Origin: Zantedeschia hybrid cultivar
Taxonomy: Eukaryota; Streptophyta; Magnoliopsida; Alismatales; Araceae
Assembly (NCBI GenBank): GCA_030544215.1
Contig: JARZZO010000003.1
Coordinates: 19,539,879-19,603,878, forward strand
Length of the DNA: 64,000 bases
Direction: 5' to 3'
A program made the translations under genes and the position numbers. The notes below the pieces were generated by a model. That model saw nothing but the letters and a program-made list of their open reading frames with translations, was not told the DNA's origin and did no database searches. Numbering within the stretch: the stretch's first letter is position 1; each line of letters opens with the position of its first letter. Positions 11,745 through 23,849 of the stretch are shown here, one piece after another.

Positions 11745-12932
11745 CTTTTTTTAGAAGGTGACATAAAGTCACAATGCCATTGAACAATGAGAGAAGAGTA
11801 CAAAGAAAGCCCAAAAAGGCATCACAACCTGGATAGGACATTCCCCCATCCAAGTCCCCATGTAAGCTCAAAAGAAAATTACAACAAATTAAAAAAAAAC
11901 CATCAAGAAAACAGCTCTCTCCACAATCTGGCCTTTTCAAAAATAACAGAGCACCCTTCATTAAGAATACCAGCAGCTCTTTCCCACTCTTCCACCCATC
12001 TAAATGTACTCTTCAATAATTCATTAGCACTACTGAATTGATCACTGAATTTCCTCCTATTTCTCACACCAGATAGTCCACAACAGGGCCGGACATATGA
12101 GGAACCACACTTGTTTAAGATCTTTAGAAGGACAGACAGATAGTCCACCAGCTCAAAAGTTCCAACACGGAAGAATGCTCCACCCAAACAAGTCCAAATA
12201 ATCTATAGTCTTCCATTAAATAGTAATTATACCACAACCACAACATAAATGCTTTTGGTCTTCCTCAAAGAGTGCATAGAAAAGACATTAAGGACTCCCA
12301 GAGAGATGAAGCTTCTTAGCCCTCATTCCCGTAAGAATTCTAGTCCAAGCAAGCTTCCACATAAACACCTTGATCTTATTTGGAAGATGGTTAGACCATA
12401 CTAGATCCTTCCACCAAACCCTAATACCACCATCATTCAACAATTGAACCAAAGACTTCACCGAAAACTGCCCATTTTTTGACCATCTTCAAACTCTCTT
12501 ATAATGCACCTCTCCACAAATCCCAACTCCACTGATTAGATTAAACAGAGTTAATAGTTCCTCTGTTTCCACATCAGTTAGGTTCCTTCTCAACAATAGA
12601 AATCTGGCTTGCATCATTGTGGGATAATACATCCTCAACCGAAACCTCTTGATTATGAGCAATGTTGAATAGATTGGTGAAGTGCGTAGACAAGACCAAG
12701 CTAGAGCACCACTTGTCTTTTCAAAACTGTGTATCACAGCCATTACCCACTTGGATATCATAGGAGGTGACCATAAAATCAGCACATTTAACAATGTTCT
12801 TCCATATGGGAGACAAATTGTAGCTGGTTGAAGGATAGAAGCTCCATTTATTCCCAAAATGAAAATACAAATCCTTGACAATCACAGCCCAGAGAGCATT
12901 CGAGCACTCCCCTCTTCTCCACAACCATTTAG

Positions 12933-13616
12933 CTAGCAAGGCTTTATTGAAAATGCAGCACCACAGAGGCCAATGCCACCTTGCTCCTTACTCTTACATA
13001 CATTTCTCCAATTAATCAAATGAATTCCGCTCTTTTCCCTTTTCCCTCCTGACCAAAAAAATGAACTCCTAGCTGATTCAATAATTTTTTCCACGGTTCT
13101 AGGAATCTTGAAAATATAAGCATAGTAAATAGCCAATGAAGAAAGAACCGATTTGGACAGAATCAATCTCCCTCCTCCTGAAAGAAAACTGCCTTTCCAC
13201 CCTTCCAATCTACGCTCGAATTTCTTAATTAGACCATCCCAATCCCTAACCCTTATGACACCATCCGATAAGGGCAAACCTAGATATTTGATAGGGAAAT
13301 TATTGACTCTGCACTTTAAAGAACTTGCAATATCTTGTAGTCTATGATGAGGCACATTCAATCCAACAATTTCTGATTTCTCATAGTTGATCCTCAAACC
13401 CGCAATGACTTCCACCAAAATTAGCAGTCTTTTGATATTCTGAATATCCTTGTTGCTTCCAGATGTAAACAGCAAAGTGTCATCTGCAAACTGAAGATGA
13501 GATAAGTGGATATTACTTCTACCAATTCTGAACCCCTCCATCAGTCCATGTTGAGTTGCACTGTCCCAAAGAGAACTCAAAATGTGACCAATAAGCATGA
13601 AAAGGAGAGGAGACAT
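12933..13616 (-). pseudogene. L1 copy C reverse transcriptase, catalytic half
   Basis: Continues the previous frame after a shift. It reads MSPLLFMLIGHILSSLWDSA, then the catalytic box HLQFADDTLLFTSGSN, INYEKSEIVGLN, FPIKYLGLPL, and the thumb region FERRLEGWKGSFLSGGGRLIL. The FADD pair that binds metal in the RT active site is intact. The block ends at FFWSGGKREKSG and INWRNVCKSKEQGGIGL, the usual post-RT segment of plant L1 ORF2. Confidence 0.85.
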
Positions 13617-13625
13617 AGGATTTCC

Positions 13626-14705
13626 CTACCTTAGTCTTCTAGAACTGTTGAAATAACCACACGACTCTCTATTAATCAACACAGAGAATCTAGAGGAGGA
13701 AATACAACACATCACCCATCTTATCCATCTATCATTGAATCCCATGAGCTCCATAGTTTTATGGAGACAATTCCAATTGATTCTATCGTAGGCCTTCTTA
13801 AAATTGAGCTTTAACAGCACACCTTGCTTGTTTATATCCTTATAATGGTAAATTGCTTCATAAGTTGTCATATAGTTATCCAGGATGAATCTTCCTTGCA
13901 AAAATACTGACTGATTAATACCCACAAGCTTATGAATAACCTTCTTGAGCCGGGATGCCAAAATCTTGGTTATGATTTTATAATACCCGTTGAGTAAACT
14001 AATAGGACAAAAATCAGCCATTCTTTCAGCACCTTCTAATTTCAGAACAAGGACAATATATGTAGAATTAACAAATTTAATCCTTTCCGGACTGTCATAG
14101 AATTCTTGGACAAGATTAACCAAATCTTCTTTAATAGTATCCCAAAAAAATTGATAGAACCCAAGAGAAAAACCATCGAGTCCCAGAGCTTTATTGGGAT
14201 CCATACTAAAGACTGTCAATTTAACTTCATCCTCCAAAATAGGTTCACACAATTGTTCAACATCAGAAACTTCTAACTTAGGGAGCAAACCATCTTGTAA
14301 ATGGGTCCTCAACGGGTAGTCTTCCAAGAAAAGATTCTTGTAAAAGGCAACAAACCTGTGCTTGATCTCATCAGGTTCTTCAAAGACAGTCTCATTCTCT
14401 CTAATGTGGTCAATAGACAAATATCTTTTCTTAGCACTAGCCATTGCATGGAAGAAAGAGGTGTTTTTATCTCCTTCCTTTAACCAATGTTCTTTAGCCC
14501 TCTGTCTCCATCCAATTTCCTCCTTCAACAATTCTTCATTATAAATTTTCTTGAATTCCCTCAAAGAATGCAGTTCTTGAGTAGATAGATCAACAGACTC
14601 ACTTTTCAGTTCCAACTCTTCAATGTTGATCTTCAATTTCTGCCTCTCTTCTGCTACCCTCCCGAATTTCTGCTTAGCCATTGTCTCATGCATTTCCTGA
14701 TTCAT
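13626..14705 (-). pseudogene. L1 copy C reverse transcriptase, N-terminal half
   Basis: A 359-codon open stretch, the longest in the window. It includes the linker RAKEHWLKEGDKNTSFFHAM, then VFSMDPNKALGLDGFSLGFY (the PDG finger motif region), ISLLNGYYKIITKILASRLK and the palm LKLNFKKAYDRINWNCLH. In L1 RTs this carries the first catalytic Asp region. The frame is lost at about 13626 and resumes in another frame at 13616, a single shift between two nearly complete halves. It lacks the strong decay seen in the RTE copy. Confidence 0.85.
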
Positions 14706-14800
14706 TTAAGTTTGACCTGAAAATTCTGTCCTGCAGAAACTGCCACCGGCGCTTGATGCCACCACTTGCTTACCAATTCTTTGAAACCATCTTCCCTCTG

Positions 14801-15217
14801 TCACTTTAGTTTATATCTGAAAATTCTGAAACTCTTTCTCTTATCATCCATCCTAAGTTGCAAAGGAATATGATCGGACACAGACCTACTAAGTCCTTTA
14901 ACATGTGACAAAGGAAATCTCCTGAACCATTCAGATGAAATCAAAAGTCTATCAATCCTTAACTGTTTACTGACCTGCTGTAAATTAGACCAAGTATATT
15001 TTCTGTTTGGGATTTCCATATCCATTAGCTTGACATCCCTAATCCACTGATTAAAGATTTCCATATCTTTGCTCCATTTCTGCCTACTAGACCTCTCCCA
15101 AGGATACCTTACACAATTAAGATCATACAACCAATGAGACAACCTCAAAGCTCCTTTGCACTTTAGAAAGAATCCAAACAAAGAGGGAAGGAAAGTTTGG
15201 AATAGGGATGTTCTCAT
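14801..15217 (-). pseudogene. L1 copy C endonuclease, C-terminal part
   Basis: Encodes FNQWIRDVKLMDMEIPNRKY followed by TWSN, LRIDRLLISSEWF and VSDHIPLQL, the last third of the exonuclease-endonuclease-phosphatase fold of L1 ORF2. The SDH triad residues of the fold's end are present. The first 150 or so residues, including the catalytic Glu region, are missing. Confidence 0.8.
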
Positions 15218-15229
15218 ATCAAAGGCCAG

Positions 15230-15815
15230 TATCCATCAAAGAATCTGTTAGAGTGATATTGTACCTTCATCACTTTAGGTTGTATAGAAGCAACTGGTGC
15301 GAGGATTGTGAAGTTGTGTATTCACTGTGTGGAACTGACAAGGAAAATGTGGATCTACTGTTCATCAACCTATCAGCAGTGAAGTATGGTGTAGCATCAG
15401 TAGTCTTCTCCACTTCTATCCAACTTTCAACAGTCTTCAGGACAAGACAGAATGCTTCAAACGGATGAAGAATAGGCTTGGAAAATGCACCCAAAGGAGC
15501 ATTCTACAAATGTTGCCTCATGCCATCTACTGGAGTATGTGGAAGGAGAGGAATGATTCTCGTTTCTAGGGGAGTAGAATTTGTGCCGAAGACATTGATC
15601 TACATGCTGTGACATCTCTTTATTATTGGAGCCATTATATCTTAGGCATTTTAGCTGAGGTTTGGATGAAGGAATTCAATCAATTGTAGCTAGCATTCAT
15701 TGTTTACTTTGTCATAGGATAGGAATCTCTCTCATCTTTTTCATGATTGTGCTACCATTGTTTATTTGTCAATAAAATTGGTGCTGCAGTCCACATTGTT
15801 ATTTGGAGAAAAAGA
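15230..15815 (+). mobile_element. L1-type LINE 3' end fragment
   Basis: The plus strand has a C-terminal ORF2 piece (CEDCEVVYSLCGTDKENVDL near 15300; ILQMLPHAIYWSMWKERNDS near 15510-15560) followed by a 3' UTR with 'caataaaattggtgctgcag'. This terminal motif resembles the tails at about 364, 18490 (inverse), 39345 and 40810, so these copies are one L1 family. It is truncated at its 5' end and abuts copy C, head to head. Confidence 0.7.
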
Positions 15816-16661
15816 AGTTCGCAGTTGGCCACCAACACCACCAGGAATTTTACTTTTACCGACATTGACGATCTAACTGCACGCAAACCTACATCTGCAA
15901 CCTCTTCCAGCCATCAAGAGAAATGTGGATCTAGCTTCTCCTGAGAGGGCCCATTGATGTCCATCTCTCACCTCCAACTCCACTGCTCTTCTCCATTCTG
16001 CAACTTTCTGTCAAGTAGTGCATGCCTCTGTCACACACTCGACAACACCCCCCCCCCAAAAAAAAAAAAAAAAAAAACAAACCCACCAGCCCCCACCCGG
16101 TCTTCTCCAATATGTCTATCAATCCTGGCTGCAGGGATACTTCTAAGCTCACACAGCTATTGCACCCCTCCCCTGTGAAATGCCTAGGGATGGGTAGAAA
16201 GAAGATCCCATAGAAGCATCAAAGTGGACAGTTATGAACAGTACTGGTGCCACATTCTCAATGGCGAACAATAAAACTGGATAAGCCAAAAGTGAGGGAA
16301 AGATCGCTGTACCAAATGTCATACTACAGTTTATATGCATGTCATTCCCAACATAAAATTAAGTACTCCCCTAATAATGTGTTTTTAGGGCCTGCATACA
16401 GTCATAAGAAAAGCTTCATCATAAAAAAGAGAAGGATGGAGGTAAAGCAACATATAGTTATGTGGAATACAGGCAAATATGGTGCTCAAGAGGGAGAAAA
16501 AATGGAATCGGATCAAAGGTATGAGAAATAGGAAAGAGGGTCAAATAAGAGGCAAACATATCAGTAAGAAAGATGACTCTCAGAAAGTCTCCACTGAAGG
16601 GCTTCAGCCTGGAGAAGAATAAAAGGCAAAAAAAAAAAAAAAAAAAAATCAACCAAATAAC
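15816..16661. other. PHYLLO: Intron DNA with homopolymer tracts
   Basis: No gene is seen. A C run followed by about 19 A (16049-16077) and a second A run (about 16629-16648) suggest tails of short retroposed sequences, but I cannot define a SINE. Confidence 0.35.
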
Positions 16662-16670
16662 CTAGATGAG
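16662..16670. repeat. Target-site duplication of L1 copy A (left)
   Basis: ctagatgag, repeated at 39384-39392 directly after the A tail of the same element. Confidence 0.8.
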
Positions 16671-17487
16671 GGCTGAGACAGGGGGATCCAATATCCCCAT
16701 TATTGTTTGTGATTGCTGCAAATGTTTTGAGTACTGTGTGTCACTAAGCTGAAAAGTATCGTTGGATTGAAGGAGTTCAGATATGCAGAGGTTTTTCTGG
16801 TATTTCACATCTACAGTTTGCCGACCATACCATTTTGTTTTTTAAAGGGGGCATAGAGTACTCTAAGGTAATCTCCTTCATTCTGAAATGCTTTGAGGCT
16901 CGCTCAGGGATGAAAATTAAATTTGACAAAAGTTCTATAATTGGTATTAATACGGAAGAGGGTTTAACAATGAATATTGCCCAAGTTTTAGGCTGTGGCA
17001 TTAATAAACTGCCAATTACACATATGGGATTACCTTTAAAGGATAGAAAGATAAGTTGTGGATTGGGAACCTATTGTTCAGAAGATCAAATGGAAACTTA
17101 TACTGCCTGGAAAGCAAAGTTTCTATCTCTTGGAGGAAGGCTTACTCTGTTATTGTGCTGTCCACAATCCCTATGCACTTCTTATCAGTGTTTCTAATGC
17201 CGGTTGCTGTCAATCAGAAAATTGATCAGATTAGAAGGAGATTCCTCTGGGGAGGCTACAACAGTAACAGCAAAGGAATTCCACTTGTTAATTGGAAGGT
17301 TTGCACTCCAAAGTCTAAGGGTGGTTTAGGAGTTAAAAATATTAGACTTTGGAATATAGCCTTACTGGGGAAATGCCTATGGGAGCTCTTGGACGAGGAG
17401 GTGAGTCTTTGGAAAACTGTGATTATTCAGAAACATTACGAAACACTGAATAAGTTTTACTTAACAACATCCAATATGTCAGTTATG
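16671..17487 (+). pseudogene. L1 copy A, RT C-terminal piece
   Basis: Begins with GLRQGDPISPLLFVIAANVL, then a palm box in which the usual FADD is FADH (LQFADHTILFF, about 16815), so one catalytic Asp is lost. It continues with KIKFDKSSIIGIN, INKLPITHMGLPL and, after a frameshift near 17100, the FLWGGYNSNSKGIPLVNWK block. It is cut at 17487 by the chromovirus. Confidence 0.82.
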
Positions 17488-18602
17488 TGATGCGGGACGG
17501 TAACCGAAATAGATCCGTCAATTAACCCACAACCGAGATCAACAATCAACACCATAGTGGACAGCAATATGCACCATGATCACAGTTTCCCATGAGAGCT
17601 AGCATGTGATAAACAAGAAACAGAAGCTAAACGAACAGCACCTCGCAGCGAATAATGCGTGGATCGAAGGTAGCGAGGACTACCCCTAGACTAGGGCATC
17701 AAGGCCACATCAACAAACTCAAATTTGAGCTACAAGACAGGTCGCTCACAAAGATTTAACACACTACCAGCAGTGGAATTTTAATAGTGGCTAGGCAACC
17801 TAAATATATACTCTCAAGCACGAGAACAAGACTATGGCCATATAATAAACTAGTAGATATGTGAAGATGTACACTATTCTGCTGCTAACCTGCCCACTGA
17901 ATAGTGGGGCACAAAAATCGAGAATACTAGAAAACACACGCCCACTTGAGATGGCCCCCTGCACTCATAGTTTCTGCCAGAAGAGGCAGACGCCCCAGGT
18001 GGGCCTCAGATGGCGCCCAAAGGCCCATGAACAGATAGGGAGATGGGCTGCATGGGTCCACGAACTGGTTTCTGGGTGCTGCAATCAGTGGGCTACAGAT
18101 TGGTGATGCGAAGATGGGCTCTTGGCGGCCGGTCGGGAACACCTAGCACAGGCGACGATGCGGGCCCAAGTGAACCAGGGCAGACTGACGTGTGGAGCAC
18201 CTAATGATGCCGGCGGCGGGTGATGGGGTTCGTGGCCAGTAGCTGGGAGGGCTAGTGAGGGGCACGAACGACAACATCACGAGCACGCGAACCGGCCGGG
18301 GCCTCCACGTGGCCTGGGCGATGATGAAGGAAGCAACAGTCAGGCGGGGATCACGCCCAGGCACAGTGTGTAGAGCTGCAGACTGATGACGACGACCGGT
18401 CGGCACCCTGTCGTGCGAAACCGGGGCACGGTGGCTGGAGCAACAAGGGAGGTTTTTTTTTAGAAAAACATGGATCGTACCACCAATTTTATTCATAAAA
18501 AGAGGAAGTACAATGCACAACCGGACAGGAGAGATTCCTATCCTATGAAAAACATAACAAAAAATAAATTACAAAGGCACTTATCTAGTTAAATGCCTTT
18601 TT

Positions 18603-19872
18603 TCAATTGTCAACAGAGAAGCCTAGAATATGTCTAGACCAATTATATAAAAAAGACAAACTCCTCATAGCAATATTTTCCACATAGACTTTACTTCCTC
18701 TGAAAATTGCATCATTTCTCTCTTTCCAGATGCTCCAGCAGATTGCATGAGGGATCATCCCAAAAAATCTTCTATGCATCCTCTGTTTATGCTTTGAGCT
18801 CAGGTGCTTGAACAAAGACCACATCTCCACCGCTGATTTGAACTTTGGTTGAAATTGTAATAGCTCCCCGATGGTATTCCAAACTGTTTAACTAACCTTG
18901 CAAGTGACTATGAAGTGATCAACATCTTCTGGAAAATTACCACATAGAGCACACAAAATATCATCTTCCTACCACCACTTCCTCCTATAAACTTTAGTAA
19001 CTATCCTCTTTTCATACATCAGCCACATAAATGCTCTAACTTTAAGGGGTGATTTGATTTTCCACACTTCATTCTTTAAGTATTTAGGCATATGTTCTTC
19101 CAATTTATCATAATAAGACTTCACAGTGAATATCCCTTAGGTAGGTTCCCAAATCAATTTATCATCTACATTTGAATGTATAGAAGTAGCATACAAAGCA
19201 TTTAATAGAGATGAAACTGATTTATTTCCTCTTCCTTCAGATTTCTGCGCATTCGAACATTCCATTGAACCTGATTCATCACATTTTCATAACAATCTTT
19301 CACCAAAGACCACTGATCAACAACAATAGCACATAGGTTAGGATATGTATCCTTCAAAATTTTATCCCCCCAACCATTTGTCCTTCCAGAAGAAGATGTT
19401 ATCCCCATTCCCCAATTTGTGAAAAATGTTTTCAAATTGACTTCCAGCTTTGATAATATCTATCCACAAAGGTGACATCATAGAAACATTTGTTTTTTGT
19501 AGAAAAAAGTCTGCATTTAGGCAGATAGTGTTTGGTGATGATCAGTTGCTTCCACAAACTGGGTTCTTCCTCCATTAAATCCCATAACCATTTCCCCAAC
19601 AGAGCCACATTCCATAACCGAAGGTTCCTAACTCCCAGTCCTCCTTTCTCTTTTGGTTTGCACACTTTCTTCCAATTAACCAGTGAAATGCATTTTTTGT
19701 TCTGATTATATCCACCCCAAAGAAATCTTCTTCTGATTTTATCTATTTCCTTGCAAACAGAAATAGGCATAAGAAAAACAGAACAGAAATGCATTAGTAT
19801 TGCTGTGAGAACTAAATTAATTAGTGTAATTCTGCCCCCAAAAGATAATTGTTTGGCTTTCCATGAAGACAA
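18603..19872 (-). pseudogene. L1 copy B post-RT and zf-RVT region
   Basis: 19872-19432 reads WKAKQLSFGGRITLINLVLT, FLWGGYNQNKKCISLVNWKK and NLRLWNVALLGKWLWDLMEE. 19435-19202 gives a WGDKILKDTYPNL stretch; 18830-18603 gives the terminal IPHAICWSIWKERNDAIFRG region. The same blocks in L1 copy A allowed its split pieces to be ordered. Confidence 0.85.
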
Positions 19873-20099
19873 CTTCCTTTGGATTTTGAGAATAATAAGA
19901 TCCCAATCTTTTACACTTTACCTTTTTATCATTCAAAGGTAATCCCAAACAATGTGATTGGAAGTTTGCCAATGCCGCATCCAAGAATAGCAACTACAAT
20001 TCTCCCTTGTTCTTCACTCAAATGCACAGGAATAACTGAGCTCTTGTCATAATTTATTTTCATCCCAGAACATGCCTCAAAACCTTTCAACAGAAAAGA

Positions 20100-20872
20100 C
20101 AAACTTTACATTCTCCACATCCGTCTTGAAAAATAACAGTGTGTCATCCGCAAATTGTAAATGAGAAATTCCTGGTTGACCTCTGCATATTTGAACTCCT
20201 TGGATCCAGCCATTTTTCTCAGCAATGGCACACATTCTGCTCAATATATTGGCCACAGTGACAAAAAGAAGTGGTGAAATTGGATCCCCTTGCCTAGTCC
20301 TCGAGAACTACTAAAATAACCATAAACATTGTTGTTGATGATAATAGAAAATTTCGCAGTGGTCACACATTCCTGCATAACCTTGATGAATTGATCTGGA
20401 AATTGGTGTTGTTTTAGAATATTCCATAGGCAACTCCACTGCACTCTGTCATAAGCCTTATTAAAATCTAATTTACAAGCCACTCCTTCTATTCCTTTCT
20501 TCTTCAATGAAAACAGAACCTCATGAACGAGAAGAAAATTATCCTTCAATCTTCTGCCCCGAATGAATGCAGATTGATTCGGTTGTATAATTCCATTCCA
20601 CACAATGCTCAATCTAGAAGAAATAATTCTAGCAAAGATCTTAAATGACCCATTCAGTAAACTAATGGGTCTAAAATCTTTTAGTTGCATTGCACTCTCC
20701 TTCTTAGGTAACAGAACAATTTAAGTATGGTTAAGGCACCCACAACTCGCAGCACCAGAAATAAACTCCTTTGCAGCAGTAATAATCTCATTCTTGACAT
20801 CCTCCCAAAATATCTGGTAAAACCAAATGGGAATTCCATCCGGTCCTGGTGACTTGTCCGCACCCAAATCAA
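20100..20872 (-). pseudogene. L1 copy B reverse transcriptase
   Basis: 20690-20241 gives LKDFRPISLLNGSFKIFARI, IQPNQSAFIRGRRLKDNFLL, ACKLDFNKAYDRVQWSCLWN and YGYFSSSRGL, the fingers and palm. After a shift, the catalytic HLQFADDTLLFF is readable near 20165-20130. The active-site pair is intact. Confidence 0.85.
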
Positions 20873-21419
20873 AAATGGCCTTTTTTTACTTCATCTTCTG
20901 TCACTTGAGCAGTAAGAACAGCTTGTTCCTCTGGGAATATTATCTTGATATCAGGATTATACCATGTAGAAAACCATCTTTGTTCCTTTGAAAATAAGTC
21001 CGTATAGAATTTGATAACTTCTTCTGCAATTTTTCCTTCATCTTCAATGAACTCTTCTTGTTGTTGAATGATTGATATGGTGTTCCTTCTCCTTCTACCA
21101 TTAGCTACCTGATGAAAGAATCTTGTATTGAGATCCCCTTCCTTTAACCAAAATTCTCTATATTTTTGTTTCCACCTAATCTCCTCTTCAAGCAGCCAAT
21201 CTGAATACTAGACATTCAATTTTGATCTGATTTCCAGTTCCTGCTATTCAAATTCCTATTTTCTTCAACAGAATCCAACTCCTTTAGCTTCTTAAATATT
21301 TTATTCACATGAACATATCTATCATGTCGCCATTTATCAGCCCAAGTTTTTATCTTCTGTTTTATATTCCTTGTCTTCATTGCCAGCATTCTTGTTGCAG
21401 ACTGTATTACAACTGCCTG

Positions 21420-22207
21420 CTACCACACTTCCTTCACCAAGGCTTTAAATTCCTCATTATATATCCAAACCTTTTCCAGACGAAAAGGTTTTTTCCTACT
21501 ATTCCTCCTTTGGCTATTTAATAGGATAGCATTATGGTCTGAGATCACTCTTGGCTGCGCACGGACCCTGATATCAGGGAACAATCTATCCCATCCCCCA
21601 TTTACTAGCACTCTATCCAACTTGGACATTGATGGTGTTTGTCTCCCATTAGACCAAGTAAAACGGATATTTGGCATTTCAATCTCCAAAAGATCACATT
21701 CTTCAATCCATTTATTAAACAACTTCATACATTCACCTTGGCGTTATTATTTCTTTCCGATGGTTTCCTTACTTGATTGAAATCCCCAATCAAACACCAC
21801 GGCATATTGAATTTCTCCTGGCAAGCAGCTAACTCTGTCCACATTATATGTTGATCCTGGATTAATTGTGGCCTGTAAACACCTGATAGCATCCATGAAC
21901 ACTTAGAATCACTCAACTCTACATAAATTGAATGATCCCCGATTTCCAACAATGTACCTTCCCACTTCAGTTTGTTCCAAGCGATTATCAAACCTCCCAA
22001 CTGCCCCAACGATCTTCTAAACACATAATTTGGTTCCCCAAAAGAAACAATTCTGTGAATGAAGTCTCTTTCCACCTTCTCTATCTTTGTTTCCTGCAAA
22101 CAAATTATATCCACATAGTGTCTTCTTGTTGCCTCCTTAACTGCCCTCTGCTTTCCTTCATCATTTAAATGTCTAATATTCCATGACAGTAATGTCATTG
22201 ACCGCAT
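21420..22207 (-). pseudogene. L1 copy B endonuclease
   Basis: Begins MTLLSWNIRHLNDEGKQRAV, with DIICLQETKIEKV (the LQETK catalytic Glu motif) and WCLIGDFNQVRKPSERNNN (GDFN). After a frameshift at about 21725 come FNKWIEECDLLEIEMPNIRF, TWSNGRQTPSMSKLDRVLVN and VISDHNAIL, the SDH end of the fold. All catalytic motifs of the apurinic-like endonuclease that nicks target DNA are recognisable. Only one frameshift splits it. Confidence 0.88.
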
Positions 22208-22816
22208 TGTTCACCTATTTTCCCTCCAGCAATATATTCTTTGTCTATCTTTGAAAGTTTTCCCTGGCCCAAACTTCTCAGCTCCCTTGTTCCCTTCGTT
22301 TTGTTGGCCGCATGATCAACTTTGCCAGACAGGTCAGAGTATAATTTCCAGAACTGACCTACTTTCCCATTTATCTGTAAACCAATCACTGACGCCCTTC
22401 TTTCTAATTCATCATTATCCCATTCTTTTATAACGGAACAATGTTCCCCGTCCATACCTTCCTTCCTTCTCCTATACTGTTGAACCGGCTCAGAAAAAGG
22501 CACCAGCACAAGATTCAGATGTTGATGACGATCATCGGCGATCGTTACAACTTGAGAATGGGAAAGAGTAGGTCGGGATAGGGATGGAGGGGATTCCAGA
22601 GCGTGAGACTTACTTGATTTTAACAGATTTTTGCATCCTTCGAGGTCAACTTCATTCATTCCTACCGCCTTATAAGGCGGAACAACCTCTTCCTTCCGCG
22701 ACCCGCCCTCCCTCCAAAGGACGCGGATCGGTTTCCTTCGAGATTCCCTCCTCGCCGAACTCCGCAATTTCCTCGCCAACTCCGCGGCAACGAAGGAAAT
22801 CAGAGAATCCCACGTG
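22195..22816 (-). pseudogene. L1 copy B, 5' region (ORF1-end-like)
   Basis: An open stretch that starts in the flanking LTR and runs through the L1's first 600 bases. It is rich in Lys, Arg and Ser (RKLRSSARRESRRKPIRVLW) and ends next to the endonuclease start at 22207. I see no CCHC knuckle or RRM. It may be the C-terminal end of ORF1 or a spacer. Confidence 0.4.
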
Positions 22817-22914
22817 GGAGCAACAAGGGAGTTGTCACGCAAACTACGGGAAGATGACACATGGCGCCTCGGTCGGCGGGTCTAGCCCGCCTTTGAGCTC
22901 GATCGACGACGGTG

Positions 22915-23147
22915 GCTCTTGCGAAACCGATTCGGATCGGGATCAGCCATAGCGATCCGATTCTTGAGGGAACTTCCGGAATCGATCTGGATCTTGGCTG
23001 ATCCTGGGCATTTCCCCCTTTTTTCGTTGGTCAATTATGGCCGATCCCCAGCCGATATCGGCCGATCCGATTTGGCCAATCCAATCCGGATCGGATTGAG
23101 ATCACTGGAGTCTGATTCGGACCCCCGACCCGATCTAGAATTCCATG
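22915..23147. mobile_element. Small GATCGG-rich insert in chromovirus LTR (hAT MITE-like)
   Basis: A block rich in GATCGG/CCGATC, absent from the equivalent place in the 5' LTR (about 30522). Its right end, revcomp CATGGAATTCTAGATCGGGT, resembles the left end of the 54114-54289 MITE, and its content resembles the hAT element's subterminal repeats. I could not find a clean 8-bp target duplication, so the edges are approximate. Confidence 0.65.
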
Positions 23148-23805
23148 CGTAGAAGCCGATGATGGCAGTGGCGCTTGATGTGGTTGATGATGGCACCAAA
23201 CAACGGTAACAGGGAACTAGAGAGGGGAAAGGCGGAGAGACAGGAAGAGAGAAGAAGCAGTGGACAAACAGCGTAGATGCCGAAGAAGGAAGAAGATGAC
23301 TAGGTGGGGAGAAGCAGACAAATAGGAGGGAAAGAACGGAGGCAGAAGAAGAAGACCAGGGACTCTCGCCCCTTTCCAACCATACGCCCTTTACGGGCTC
23401 CACACGCATATACACACAAATGCACCTGGCGGCCAAAGACCTTTTCCATTGAGCTCATCATTACCTTTTCCCTTTAGGCATACAAGAATATATATAGGGT
23501 CTAAAAAAGGCAACCCTAGGTCCATCAAAAGTCCACAATACCCCTAAGTCTTAAAAGAAGAGAAGTGTTGAAGGAAAAATACAAAAGAGAGAAAAATTAA
23601 CATGGGCCACTAATGGGCCATTCTCTCACCTAGAGGCCTTAAAAGTAAAAATAAAAGAAAATACATCATTGAGGCCTGGTACAAGCCCAACATCAAAAAT
23701 GTATCAATACGCATCTCCTAGCCACAATGCTACTCAACTTGCTGCAGACGTCCAACGGCAGCTTAGGTCGGGTCGAAACGGAATCGCACTCGAGTGTCCT
23801 CACCA

Positions 23806-23816
23806 ATCCTCCCCGA
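23806..23816 (-). promoter_or_regulatory. Chromovirus polypurine tract
   Basis: Immediately before the 3' LTR in sense direction the minus strand reads CGGGGAGGAT, the purine-rich primer for plus-strand DNA synthesis. Confidence 0.7.
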
Positions 23817-23849
23817 CTGAGAGGAACTCAACCCCATCGAGTAAGGGTC

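Larger units (their letters stand above)
11745..15217 (-). mobile_element. L1-type LINE (copy C), antisense, 5'-truncated
   Basis: A minus-strand L1. From right to left it has the C-terminal half of the apurinic endonuclease (14801-15217), the reverse transcriptase (12933-14705), the post-RT region with AKWLWRRGECSNALWAVI (12721-12939) and a zf-RVT-like end near 12250-12480. It ends at a T run (the A tail) near 11745. The ORF1 and the first part of the endonuclease are absent. It lies in the same transcriptional direction as PHYLLO. Confidence 0.85.
18452..22816 (-). mobile_element. L1-type LINE (copy B) inside chromovirus 3' LTR
   Basis: A 4365-bp minus-strand L1 flanked by a perfect 15-bp target duplication (ggagcaacaagggag, 18437-18451 and 22817-22831). 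Its A tail reads as a T run just after 18452. In sense order it has a short 5' piece resembling an ORF1 end (22800-22210), the endonuclease, the reverse transcriptase, and the zf-RVT region. It is shorter than full-length L1s and lacks most of ORF1. Stops occur but fewer than in older copies. Confidence 0.93.
17488..23805 (-). repeat. Chromovirus 3' LTR, interrupted by an L1 and a small insert
   Basis: Begins (plus strand) tgatgcgggacggtaaccga, the same as 29449, and ends gtcctcacca like 31180-31189. Subtracting L1 copy B with its duplication and the 22.9-23.1 kb insert leaves about 1.7 kb, the length of the other LTR. Confidence 0.92.

Noticed and set aside
15208..15815. Idea that L1 copy C and the plus-strand fragment are one twin-primed, inverted L1
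   Set aside because: Copy C already has its own complete 3' end at 11745, so the plus-strand 3' end must be from another insertion.
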